Origin: Bacteroides finegoldii DSM 17565
GTDB taxonomy: Bacteria > Bacteroidota > Bacteroidia > Bacteroidales > Bacteroidaceae
Assembly (NCBI RefSeq): GCF_000156195.1
Contig: NZ_GG688320.1
Span: 207,925-271,924 of the forward strand
Reading direction: 5' to 3'
Length of the DNA: 64,000 nucleotides
Positions 45,702 through 55,284 of this stretch are shown here, piece after piece. Within the stretch, counting starts at the first letter, position 1, and the number at the start of each line of letters is the position of its first letter. The notes beneath the pieces are model-generated. The model made no database searches. It saw nothing but the letters and a program-made list of their open reading frames with translations, and was not told the origin of the DNA. A program made the translations under genes and the position numbers.

Positions 45702-47375
45702 ATGAATACAAAATATATTTATAAAATAAGCAATTACCTATTCATTTGTATGCTGGCATTAGCTGTTTTCGCATGCAAAGACGATGATAATTCAGAAGAC
45801 ACGAGCGCATTGACGCTCGTATCTTCCAACATTACAGAAGGTGCCACACTGGAAAGTAACAGTGGCTATGTAGAACTGACTTTCAACAAGAAAGTTCGCC
45901 AAGCCCCCAATACATCCATCACATTCAATGATGCCGATATACGAATTATCATTCTTAATAATGTGGTGCGCTATAAATACAGCACATCAGACAATACAGA
46001 CTGTACCTTTAAAATACCTTCCGGAGCATTGCTCGATTATAGCGGAAACCCGTATCAGGGACTGACTCTGAATTTCAAGATCATGGAAGAAGCGATCACC
46101 CCAAAACTGTTCGACGTTATAGTCGATCCTAATGGAAAAGGTGACTATACCAGTATTCAGGATGCCATTGATGCTGTTCCAAGCAACCGTACGGAACCTT
46201 ATCTTATTTTTGTTGCGAATGGGACTTATGAAGAATTCATCAATGTTCCCAAAATCAAGCCTTTCATACATTTGATCGGACAGGACAAAGAAAAGACAAT
46301 CATCGCACGTAAGTTAACCAGTGCCAGCAATGCTACCGGTGACGGCGGAGAAGAAGCATGGCAGTATTCGTGGAGAAACGAGGCTAACCAAAGCCAAAGA
46401 TTCCAAGAAGCTGTAACTATGATCTATGCTACCGATTTTTATGCAGAAAATATATCTTTTGTGAATACATGGGGAACAGAAAAACTGATCGGTCCTATGG
46501 CGGAAGCAATGTACACAGCCAATGACAGAATTGCTTTCTACAATTGTAAATTCAGATCTTTCCAAGATACATGGCAAACCAAAGTACAGTCTTCATCTGA
46601 GAATGGTATCAATGCCAGACATTATGCCAGTGATTGCTGGATAGAAGGCGCCGTTGACTATTTCTATGGAAACGGAAACGTATTGATAGAAAACACGACC
46701 TTATACAATGTACGCTACGGAAGTGTTATAACTGCCGCTAATCATACTACCGGCACAAATTGGGGATATGTATTCAACAATTGCACAGTTGACGGTATCA
46801 ACAAAGTAGATCCTGACAAATATGGAACAGAAAGCCTCGACTATCAACCGAGTAAAGGAACTGCTCAAACATTAGGAAGACCCTGGCAGAACAATCCTAT
46901 CACTGTATTTCTAAACACCAAACTGAAATTCGACATTGATCCTGCCGGATGGAGAGATATGGGCGCCGTACCTGCTTTGTATGCTGAATACAACACGACG
47001 GACAAAAAAGGAAAGGCGGTAGATATGAGTCAGCGAAAGACTAAATACACTATCAATGGTACATCATATAATTATGAAGGTAAAACCGAATTAAGTTACT
47101 CCGAATACATTAAATATACTTACGAGAACATTGTAAACGGTTCAGACGGCTGGAATCCCAAGAAGTTTATGGAACAATTGGAAACCCCGGAAAATGTATC
47201 ACTCAACGGAACGACCTTAAGTTGGGACGCCCGTTACAAAGCAATCTGTTACCTGATCTTCAAGGCAGACGGAAGTTTTGAAGGACAAACGACTGACACT
47301 TCTTTTACCGTAAGTGATGCAGATGCAACCTACACCGTAAAAGCCGCCAACAAATACGGAACTCTTAGTGAATAA
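45702..47375 (+). CDS. Pectin methylesterase, CE8, surface lipoprotein
   Basis: 557 residues; lipobox AVFAC followed by KDDDNSED, a textbook surface-export tag. An N-terminal Ig-like (Big_5/SbsA type) module covers about 30-135. The CE8 beta-helix covers about 140-470, with Asp289 in FQDTWQ (acid/base), Asp319 in EGAVDYFYG (nucleophile) and Arg393 in LGRPW. The motifs are slightly off the canonical QDTLY and TVDFIFG. A fibronectin-like C-terminal module follows (LETPENVSLNGTTLSWDAR). CE8 removes methyl esters from homogalacturonan so that PL1 lyases can act. It is 17 bp after the preceding gene. Confidence 0.9.
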   Translation: MNTKYIYKISNYLFICMLALAVFACKDDDNSEDTSALTLVSSNITEGATLESNSGYVELTFNKKVRQAPNTSITFNDADIRIIILNNVVRYKYSTSDNTDCTFKIPSGALLDYSGNPYQGLTLNFKIMEEAITPKLFDVIVDPNGKGDYTSIQDAIDAVPSNRTEPYLIFVANGTYEEFINVPKIKPFIHLIGQDKEKTIIARKLTSASNATGDGGEEAWQYSWRNEANQSQRFQEAVTMIYATDFYAENISFVNTWGTEKLIGPMAEAMYTANDRIAFYNCKFRSFQDTWQTKVQSSSENGINARHYASDCWIEGAVDYFYGNGNVLIENTTLYNVRYGSVITAANHTTGTNWGYVFNNCTVDGINKVDPDKYGTESLDYQPSKGTAQTLGRPWQNNPITVFLNTKLKFDIDPAGWRDMGAVPALYAEYNTTDKKGKAVDMSQRKTKYTINGTSYNYEGKTELSYSEYIKYTYENIVNGSDGWNPKKFMEQLETPENVSLNGTTLSWDARYKAICYLIFKADGSFEGQTTDTSFTVSDADATYTVKAANKYGTLSE

Positions 47376-47398
47376 ACAATCAATAAAATATTAAAGTT

Positions 47399-49006
47399 AT
47401 GCACAAGTTATTATTCGGAGCATTTCTTTCCGGTTTACTAATTTCATTCGCAGCCTGTTCGGAAGACGAAGCGAAACTCACCAACAGTTATCAGTATTTT
47501 CCCGGAAATTCAGATAAGACAGAAGAACCTAATGATGAAGAGTTAATAGACTATCCAACACCTGACCGTACCAAAATAGCAGCCTTTCCCGGAGCATTCG
47601 GGGCTGGCCGCTACACAACAGGAGGTGCGGGAGGCAAAGTCTACACAGTAACGTCACTTGCAGACAATGGTGCAGTAGGAACTCTGCGCTGGGCACTCAA
47701 CCAATCTGAAACTCGCACTATTGTATTTGCAGTCAGTGGAATCATCGACCTGCAACAAAACCTGACTATACAAAAAGGAAATGTAACCATCGCCGGACAA
47801 ACAGCCCCCGGTGACGGTATCTGCCTGAAAAGATATCCGGTTATTCTAGAGGCTGACAATGTTATCATACGTTTCATGCGTTTCCGTCTAGGAGACGAGC
47901 AAATCAATAACGAAGAAACCAAAGACGCGGATGCCATTTTCGGCAGGAATCAAAAGAACATCATCATAGACCACTGTTCTATGAGCTGGTGCACAGACGA
48001 ATGCGCTTCTTTTTATGGTAACACTAATTTCACAATGCAGTGGTGTCTCATTGCCGAAAGTCTTGCCAACAGCATACATCCGAAAGGGGCTCACGGTTAC
48101 GGTGGCATTTGGGGTGGTTCTCCCGCCACTTTCCACCACAACCTATTAGCTCACCACGTCAGTCGTACTCCCCGTCTATGCGGAAGTCGTTATAGCAACT
48201 CGCCCGACAATGAAAAGGTAGACGTACGCAATAACGTATTTTACAATTGGGGAGCAGGCAACGGAGGCTATGCCGGAGAAGGAGGAAATTACAACTTCGT
48301 CAACAATTATTATAAGCCGGGTGCTGCTACCAACACGAAGAAAATTGTCATTAACCGTATTGTCGCTCCAGGTCCCGATGATGGAACTAACAACCAGGCA
48401 AAAGGCGTATGGGGAGTATTTCATCTGAAAGGAAACTATTTTGACGATACGTCAGCCGCTCTTGACCAAAGCAACAAATCACTTATTGCAGAAGTCAACA
48501 ATGACAATTGGGTAGGTTTTCAGCCAAACCAGAAAATCAGTGTCAACGGTGTGGACGAAACCATTCCTTATCCAAACAATGATGAAAATGCATTAAAATC
48601 ACAAACGGAATTTGTTATTTCAAATGATGTCAGTACCTTTACACAATCAGCGCAAGAGGCTTACGCAGATGTATTAAAGTATGCCGGAGCTTCTTATAAA
48701 CGTGACGCTGTAGATACGCGTATCATACAAGAGACACAGGAAGGGAGCTACACATACCCAGGAAGCAATGGAGGCAAATTCGGAATCATCGATTCACAAC
48801 AGGATGTAGGCGGATGGCCTACTTACCAATCAGAAAGTGCTCCACTAGATACTGACGGCGATGGTATTCCTGACAGCTGGGAGACAGCAAACAAGCTCAA
48901 TCCCAATGATACATCCGACGGCGTAAAATACCAATTGAGTGCTGAATACACAAATTTGGAGGTATACATAAACGACCTAGTCAAGAACTTATATCCGATA
49001 AAATAA
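47399..49006 (+). CDS. Pectate lyase, PL1, surface lipoprotein
   Basis: 535 residues; lipobox FAAC followed by SEDEAK, an acidic surface tag. PL1 marks: [69 protein letters not shown] and [10 protein letters not shown] with the catalytic Arg region. The tail has [12 protein letters not shown], a calcium-type loop, followed by [10 protein letters not shown]. As a surface enzyme it would cut long demethylated homogalacturonan to pieces for SusCD. It is a close paralogue of the next gene, which differs in localisation signal. Confidence 0.93.
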   Translation: MHKLLFGAFLSGLLISFAACSEDEAKLTNSYQYFPGNSDKTEEPNDEELIDYPTPDRTKIAAFPGAFGAGRYTTGGAGGKVYTVTSLADNGAVGTLRWALNQSETRTIVFAVSGIIDLQQNLTIQKGNVTIAGQTAPGDGICLKRYPVILEADNVIIRFMRFRLGDEQINNEETKDADAIFGRNQKNIIIDHCSMSWCTDECASFYGNTNFTMQWCLIAESLANSIHPKGAHGYGGIWGGSPATFHHNLLAHHVSRTPRLCGSRYSNSPDNEKVDVRNNVFYNWGAGNGGYAGEGGNYNFVNNYYKPGAATNTKKIVINRIVAPGPDDGTNNQAKGVWGVFHLKGNYFDDTSAALDQSNKSLIAEVNNDNWVGFQPNQKISVNGVDETIPYPNNDENALKSQTEFVISNDVSTFTQSAQEAYADVLKYAGASYKRDAVDTRIIQETQEGSYTYPGSNGGKFGIIDSQQDVGGWPTYQSESAPLDTDGDGIPDSWETANKLNPNDTSDGVKYQLSAEYTNLEVYINDLVKNLYPIK

Positions 49007-49016
49007 AAATCATATT

Positions 49017-50495
49017 ATGAACAAAGTATTATTAGGAACACTCTGCATATTATTCATGCTTCCCCTTGCTGCAAGTGCTGCAATAATAGGGGAAAATTGT
49101 CCTAGTCCCATCGACCGCTCCAAAGTCCCCGCCTTTCCCGGAGCCGATGGAGCCGGTAAATACACCACAGGCGGTGCCGGTGGCGCAGTCTACACCGTCA
49201 CCTCCTTAGCCGACGACGGTTCAAAGGGAACACTCCGCTGGGCTATCAATCAAAAAGGTCCGCGTACCATTGTTTTCGCGGTCAGCGGGATCATTGAACT
49301 CCAGAAATCATTGAAAGTGAATAACGGAGACCTGACTATTGCCGGTCAGACAGCACCGGGCGATGGTATATGTCTGAAGAACTATACATTCTCCATCCAA
49401 GCGGACAACGTGATTGTCCGTTTTATCCGTTCGCGTATGGGAGTTGACATCAAGCAAAAAGGTGACGATGCCATGAACGGAACAAAAGCGCATCAGAATA
49501 TCATCATCGACCACTGCTCCATGAGTTGGAGCACGGACGAATGCGCCACATTCTATGACAACCGTAACTTCACCCTCCAATGGTGTATCATCAGCGAAAG
49601 CCTTGCCAACTCCATCCATGAAAAAGGAGCACACGGCTACGGAGGTATATGGGGCGGTCAAGGAGCTTCTTTCCACCACAATCTGCTAGCACACCACACC
49701 AACCGCACACCGCGTCTCTGCGGAAGCCGTTATACCGGCAAGCCGGAAGAAGAAAAGGTAGACCTGTTCAATAACGTAATATACAATTACGGCAGTGACG
49801 GAGCATACGCAGGAGAAGGCGGTTCGTACAATTTCATCAACAACTACTACAAGCCGGGACCTTTCAGTGCCACCAAAGGTTCTTACAAACGCCTGTTCAC
49901 CGCATACGCCGATGACGGAAAGAACAATAATAAAGCCGGAGTTCACGGAGTGTTCTATTTTGACGGCAACTATATGGATCCTACCTGTTCCAGCCTGACA
50001 GACAAACAAAAGGAAGCTCTCTACAAAGTGAACCGGGACAATGCTTACGGATTGGTTATCAAAAAGGAATTCGCACCCGAAGACGAGGTTCTCTCTTCCA
50101 AAATATTTGATATAGCCGAACGCGCCTCATTGCAACCTGCCAAGAAAGCGTACAAGGATGTTCTCGAATTTGCCGGAGCTTCTTATCGCCGCGACGCGGT
50201 AGACCAACGCATCGTGGAAGAAACAAAGAAAGGGAAGTATACTTACGAAGGTTCTCATGGCAGCACCAACGGAATGATCGACCAACCGAAAGATGTAGGC
50301 GGATGGCCAGAATATAAAACAACCACCGCACCTGCCGACACAGACGGTGACGGTATGCCTGACGAATGGGAGAAAAAGAACGGATTGAATCCGAATGATC
50401 CTGCTGACGGGACGGTTTATGGACTTAGCAAAGAATACACCAATCTGGAAGTCTACATGAACAGCCTGGTCAATCACTTGTTTCCTCAAAAGTAA
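49017..50495 (+). CDS. Pectate lyase, PL1, signal peptidase I type (periplasmic)
   Basis: 492 residues. The N-terminus MNKVLLGTLCILFMLPLAASAA is a cleavable signal without a lipobox, so the protein should be periplasmic. The catalytic part closely follows the upstream PL1: [60 protein letters not shown], and a tail with DTDGDGMPDEWEKKNGLNPND. It would digest imported oligogalacturonides further. It starts 10 bp after the paralogue and is the last gene of the operon. The two look like a tandem duplication followed by a change of address. Confidence 0.93.
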   Translation: MNKVLLGTLCILFMLPLAASAAIIGENCPSPIDRSKVPAFPGADGAGKYTTGGAGGAVYTVTSLADDGSKGTLRWAINQKGPRTIVFAVSGIIELQKSLKVNNGDLTIAGQTAPGDGICLKNYTFSIQADNVIVRFIRSRMGVDIKQKGDDAMNGTKAHQNIIIDHCSMSWSTDECATFYDNRNFTLQWCIISESLANSIHEKGAHGYGGIWGGQGASFHHNLLAHHTNRTPRLCGSRYTGKPEEEKVDLFNNVIYNYGSDGAYAGEGGSYNFINNYYKPGPFSATKGSYKRLFTAYADDGKNNNKAGVHGVFYFDGNYMDPTCSSLTDKQKEALYKVNRDNAYGLVIKKEFAPEDEVLSSKIFDIAERASLQPAKKAYKDVLEFAGASYRRDAVDQRIVEETKKGKYTYEGSHGSTNGMIDQPKDVGGWPEYKTTTAPADTDGDGMPDEWEKKNGLNPNDPADGTVYGLSKEYTNLEVYMNSLVNHLFPQK

Positions 50496-50529
50496 ATTCC
50501 GCGATACCACAATCGGATAAAACGCAGGA

Positions 50530-50594
50530 TTAACGCGGATTTTCGCAGATCAGACTCCAGATTAAGAGTTTATCTTTGCGAAAATCCGCGTTAA
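50530..50594. repeat. Dispersed inverted-repeat element, copy 1
   Basis: A perfect 18-bp inverted repeat, TTAACGCGGATTTTCGCA (50530-50547) and its complement (50577-50594), lies between the convergent PL1 and HTCS genes. The words GATTAACGC and TCGCAGA are shared with the element at 62147-62245. It could act as a bidirectional terminator, but it has no T tract. Confidence 0.85.
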
Positions 50595-50622
50595 TTCACG
50601 TTAATCCGCATTTAAACAAATC

Positions 50623-53600
50623 CTATTTTCCCTGTTTCTTATCCCTATATTCAGTCGGTGTCATCCCCACTTGCGCTTTGAAACACTTGCTGAAATATCG
50701 CGGATCATTAATACCCACCATATACGAAATCTGCGTCATATTAAACTCACCCGTCTCTATCAACTGCACGGCACGCTTCATACGCATCTCCTTTATAAAC
50801 TCAATAGGCGCCAGTCCCGTCAAGGTCTTCAGTTTCTTAAAGAATACCGAACGGCTGACTGCCAGTTCACTGACCAGATCATCGACAACCAATTCTCCGT
50901 TATCCATATTCTTTTCCATCAGTTCGACCAACTTATCCATAAACTTACGATCGTTGGGAGACATCACCGGAACCTCCGACACCTGTCCGTCCACATCGTT
51001 CTTTTGTGCTTCGGAGGTACCCCCGACAACCGTTTCGGACGTTGTGGATACACCGGACAAACTACCGTTCGAGTCCGCAACCGGTATATTCAGCAAATTC
51101 TCCCGATAGAAACTCTGCAACTTCTTTCGCTGCGACAGCAAGTTCTCCACACGCGCCTGCAAATAAGTCGCACTGAAAGGCTTCGTTATGTAATCATCCG
51201 CGCCATATTCCAACCCCTCCAATTTACTCTCGATCGTAGTCTTGGCCGTCAACAAGATAATTGGTATATGGCTGGTCGTCATATCCGCCCGGAGTTCACG
51301 CGTCATCTCGATACCATCCTTCTCCGGCATCATGACATCGCTGATAATAATATCCGGTACATACTTCAACGCCTTGCTCCATCCTTCCATACCATCAGCA
51401 GCCTCCACCACCCGATAATTTGAAGCGAATATGCTACGCAAAAATACCCGCAACTCTTGATTATCCTCCACTAATAACATCAGTTCCTTAGCGTTTCCCT
51501 CTTCCGTTTCCTGTTCTTCTTCCACAGAAGAAGCGGTCCCCACCTCCTCTGCGTCCGCAACCAACCTTTCGGACTGAATGGAGGAATTGGCCAAATCCAC
51601 CACCTGTCCCATTTCCATCGGAGCGCCGGTATCTTCGAGGATAAACTCAACCTCTTTACCGTAATGTCCTTTCCCTTTCAGGAAATCCACTTTAAAACAA
51701 CTGCCCTCTCCCAAACGGCTGTCAACACTGATAGTAGCCTGATGCATCTCTACGAGTTCCTTCACCAGCGAGAGCCCGATACCTGTGCTCGCCTGATTGA
51801 AAAGATTCTTATCCACCAGATTCTCAAAACGGACAAACAGCGATTTCTTCTTATTCTCGGCTATACCGATACCTTGATCCTGCACACCGATGGAAACGAC
51901 TTCTTCATCCTCGCGGATAAAAATCGTAATCATCTTCCCGTTCGGCGTATATTTAAAAGCATTGGAAAGCAAGTTAAACACAATTTTTTCCAGCTTATCC
52001 GCATCCACCCAAAGATAAAGATGTTCCTTTTCCGTCTCAAACAAGAAATCAATCCGGTGCTCTTCGGCGACAGCCTCGAAGTTATCCATCACCTTACGGA
52101 CGAACGGCACGACATCCACACGCTGCACCTGCATCTTCATCTTCTTGTTCTGAATCTTGCGGAAGTCCAATATCTGATTGACGAGACGAAGCATCCGACT
52201 GGTGTTCCTTTCTACCACCACCAACTGCTCCCGTGCGTCGGCCGGCAATTTATCATTCTTCAGCACCTGCTCCACCGGTCCGGCTATCAACGTAAGCGGC
52301 GTACGCAATTCGTGGGAAATATTCGTAAAGAAGCGCAACTTAATATCCGAGATCTGCTGCTCTACCGACACCTCATGCTTCAACCGATAAATCGTGAACA
52401 GGATATAAACAGCCACGAGGATAATAATCAAAACAAAAAGTACATACATCACATACGCCACAGGGGTCTCCCAAAACGAAGGAAGAATCACTATATCCAA
52501 CGCACGCTCGTTCTCCACCCACACCCCGTCGCTGTTGGTAGAACGGACACGGAGCACATATTTCCCTTTCGGAAGGTTCGTATAAGTCACACTCCGCTGC
52601 TTGTCGGCAAACGTCCACTGCTTTTCAAAACCATCCAGAATATATGAATACTGCACATTCTGCGGATTGGTGTAGTCCAATGCCGCAAAATGAATGGAAA
52701 AAATATTCTCGTCATGCGAAAGCACCAACTGGTCTGTATCATCAATATCCACTTTCAGCAACGAGCCGTTTCTGGGGACGACGTTCTCATTGGCTACCGT
52801 CAACTTGGAGAATACGATAGACGGAACATAGCTGCTTTTGTGGATAGAATCCGGATTGAAAATAAAGACACCGCCACTGGCACCGAAAAGCATACTCCCT
52901 TTGGCAGTCAGCGTAGAGGCCGCCTCACTGAAACGCACCGGAAAAGTAATGCTGCGTTCATCAAAACTCTCGAAGCGTTCTTCCGACGGACTGAACTTGC
53001 AAAGCCCGTTCTCAGTACTGATCCATAGATTCCGTTTATGGTCCTCGCGGATGGAAAGCAAAATATCCGAAGAAAGCCCATCCTGCACCGAATAGGACTC
53101 GAATTTAGCATGACCGTCTTTGTCGATAGATACCAGCTTGTTGAGACCGCCGCCAAATGTTCCCAGATAAAGTTCCTTATTTTGAGTAGGGATAATCCAA
53201 TGCACGTCATTGTTGCTCAAACTTTGCGTGTCGTTCGGCACACGGGAGAAATGATGGAACTCCACCTCTTCCGGTTTTTCAAAGTTCTCGTCGAAAGCGA
53301 TAGCCCCCGTAGTAGTTCCCACCCACAGGCGACCGTTATTGTCGGAAGTAATAAAGCGAGCCTTATAGCAAGGGTCGATAGGATAACCTTTCAGATTATT
53401 ACGATGATTGATAAACAAAGTCTTCCGGTCCTTGTCCTCCGTGATATAATTGATACCTCCGCCCAAAGTAGCTAGCCAAATACGCCCGTGATGGTCTTCG
53501 TACACACAATACACGTTATTATCACTCAAACTGTACATATCATCCTCCTGATGAAGATAGCGGGTCAGCCTGTAGGACATACCGTCCGGAGAGGTGGACT

Positions 53601-55194
53601 CGGCACGGATCAGTCCGTCACCTTTCGTCGCAATCCAAATGATACCTTTTGAATCCTGAATGACGAAATAAGCGGTTCCCCTCATCGGAGTACCAGTGGT
53701 AGAGACAGTACCGTTCTCCGTCAGATAACCTTTGTACGTTCTGCGGACATCATACAGGCGGAGCATACCGTCTTTCACTCCTACCCACAGGTTACCCAAC
53801 TTATCTTCGCACAAAGCACGCACCTCGTTATGCAGAGATTCATGCTCGTGCAATACAGGAATCATCATCGAAAAGGGAACATTGCGATACGTCACCTTTT
53901 CCAATCCTTTGGAGTGCGTACAAAGCCATAGATTGCCTTGTTTATCAGAAAAAGCCGAATGAATCTTATTGGAGAAACGCCAGTCGTGACTGCCCAATTC
54001 ATTATAGAAAGGAACCAGACGCCCTTTTTGCCGGTCGAAGAAAGAGAAACCGCCACCGTATGGATGCACCCAAAGGAAACCGTTCACGTCCTCAAAAATG
54101 TGGAAAGCCGGACGCGAACGTTCGGGATTACTGTATTCAATCAGAATCTGTTCACGGGTGACTACTCCTGTTGCCGGGTTGAAATGAGCCACGACACCCG
54201 GTTCTTCCTGTTCAAACCAGACTTCAGAAGAACGGTCTACGTAGGCCGAAAGAATCGGACGGTCGGGCAACGCTTTGCAAGTCAGAGAAGAATAATGTAC
54301 GGCAGCTTTCGTCTTCAGATGATAGGTAAAGAAACCATCCGAGTCCGTTGTGACCACCGTCTGCTCCGGAGCTACTTCGTGAATGGAGGTGATGCGGCTC
54401 TTCGTAGGCAGTTCAAACAATGTAAAGTCGCCACCTTCTTTCCGATAAGACCAGATGCGTCCATGATCGGAAGCGAAACGGATGTGTCCGTCATTCTCCT
54501 GCGCCGCATAAAAAGCCTGGTTCATGCCACCGTTCTTTCCTTTTGTCTCCGTAAAGTAGGAAACAGGTTCCCGCGTGCCCGGACGAATCAAGCCCAATCC
54601 GTTATCCGTCAACAGCCAATCGTTTCCCGCTTTATCCTGATAGACTTTAAAAACATGGAAAGAAGGGAACAATTCCGACTTGCCGGAGTAAATATCCCAT
54701 GTCAGGCGGTTATTTTCTTCGGGATGGGTCAGGATACGGATCGCTCCGTCATTGTCGGTCAGCAACCAGACAGTCCCGTTCGGCATTACTTCAATGGTAT
54801 GTACATTGAACGTACTTCCCTCTTCTCCCGCAGCGGGCACTTGCTCGAAAGTCTCCGTTCTGGGATCGAAGCGATGGACACGGTTGTCGTATGTCAGCAG
54901 CCAGAGGAAACCATAACAATCTTCATACATATGGTCTACCCTGTTATTGGTCAGACTGATGTAATCTCCCTGACGTGCCTTATAGGTCTTGAAAGTGTAG
55001 CCGTCAAAACGGTTGATACCATCCCAAGTAGCAAACCACAAATTGTCTTTATGGTCCTGAAGGATGTTCATGACTGTGTTCTGCGACAATCCGTCCTCTG
55101 TAGAATAGTGGGTAAAGAAGCAATGTTGCTGTGTATGTGCCGTGAATACGACAGCCAACAATAGAATTACGGAAATTAAGGTTTTCTTTATCAT
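50623..55194 (-). CDS. Hybrid two-component system regulator (HTCS), complete
   Basis: 1523 residues, slightly longer than most HTCS. Signal peptide, then about 14 reg_prop propeller blades (from STEDGLSQNTVMNILQDHKD near 30 to about 790), a Y_Y_Y domain (FEKQWTFADKQRSVTYTNLP), a membrane segment at about 912-934, HisKA with the phospho-His near 958 (FFTNISHELRTPLTL), HATPase (NLLSNAFKYTPNG near 1075), a receiver domain (LLVEDNQ near 1240, IIISDVMMPEKDG with Asp near 1283) and an AraC-type HTH at about 1411-1518 (FSKCFKAQVGMTPTEYR). One protein senses a periplasmic oligosaccharide and activates transcription. It should control the homogalacturonan genes on both sides. Confidence 0.96.
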   Translation of the reverse strand: MIKKTLISVILLLAVVFTAHTQQHCFFTHYSTEDGLSQNTVMNILQDHKDNLWFATWDGINRFDGYTFKTYKARQGDYISLTNNRVDHMYEDCYGFLWLLTYDNRVHRFDPRTETFEQVPAAGEEGSTFNVHTIEVMPNGTVWLLTDNDGAIRILTHPEENNRLTWDIYSGKSELFPSFHVFKVYQDKAGNDWLLTDNGLGLIRPGTREPVSYFTETKGKNGGMNQAFYAAQENDGHIRFASDHGRIWSYRKEGGDFTLFELPTKSRITSIHEVAPEQTVVTTDSDGFFTYHLKTKAAVHYSSLTCKALPDRPILSAYVDRSSEVWFEQEEPGVVAHFNPATGVVTREQILIEYSNPERSRPAFHIFEDVNGFLWVHPYGGGFSFFDRQKGRLVPFYNELGSHDWRFSNKIHSAFSDKQGNLWLCTHSKGLEKVTYRNVPFSMMIPVLHEHESLHNEVRALCEDKLGNLWVGVKDGMLRLYDVRRTYKGYLTENGTVSTTGTPMRGTAYFVIQDSKGIIWIATKGDGLIRAESTSPDGMSYRLTRYLHQEDDMYSLSDNNVYCVYEDHHGRIWLATLGGGINYITEDKDRKTLFINHRNNLKGYPIDPCYKARFITSDNNGRLWVGTTTGAIAFDENFEKPEEVEFHHFSRVPNDTQSLSNNDVHWIIPTQNKELYLGTFGGGLNKLVSIDKDGHAKFESYSVQDGLSSDILLSIREDHKRNLWISTENGLCKFSPSEERFESFDERSITFPVRFSEAASTLTAKGSMLFGASGGVFIFNPDSIHKSSYVPSIVFSKLTVANENVVPRNGSLLKVDIDDTDQLVLSHDENIFSIHFAALDYTNPQNVQYSYILDGFEKQWTFADKQRSVTYTNLPKGKYVLRVRSTNSDGVWVENERALDIVILPSFWETPVAYVMYVLFVLIIILVAVYILFTIYRLKHEVSVEQQISDIKLRFFTNISHELRTPLTLIAGPVEQVLKNDKLPADAREQLVVVERNTSRMLRLVNQILDFRKIQNKKMKMQVQRVDVVPFVRKVMDNFEAVAEEHRIDFLFETEKEHLYLWVDADKLEKIVFNLLSNAFKYTPNGKMITIFIREDEEVVSIGVQDQGIGIAENKKKSLFVRFENLVDKNLFNQASTGIGLSLVKELVEMHQATISVDSRLGEGSCFKVDFLKGKGHYGKEVEFILEDTGAPMEMGQVVDLANSSIQSERLVADAEEVGTASSVEEEQETEEGNAKELMLLVEDNQELRVFLRSIFASNYRVVEAADGMEGWSKALKYVPDIIISDVMMPEKDGIEMTRELRADMTTSHIPIILLTAKTTIESKLEGLEYGADDYITKPFSATYLQARVENLLSQRKKLQSFYRENLLNIPVADSNGSLSGVSTTSETVVGGTSEAQKNDVDGQVSEVPVMSPNDRKFMDKLVELMEKNMDNGELVVDDLVSELAVSRSVFFKKLKTLTGLAPIEFIKEMRMKRAVQLIETGEFNMTQISYMVGINDPRYFSKCFKAQVGMTPTEYRDKKQGK

Positions 55195-55284
55195 ATATCA
55201 CTCGATTCTGTGCCGTAAAGATAGAAAAATACTTGCATTCTGGCGCTATCTTCAACAGCTATTTTGCAGAATCGGGAGATATAA

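Noticed and set aside
50671..55164. Long plus-strand open frames (250, 327 and 408 codons) opposite the HTCS gene
   Set aside because: They lie entirely antisense to a gene with a full set of recognised domains, have no recognisable domains and show compositions typical of reverse-strand shadows.
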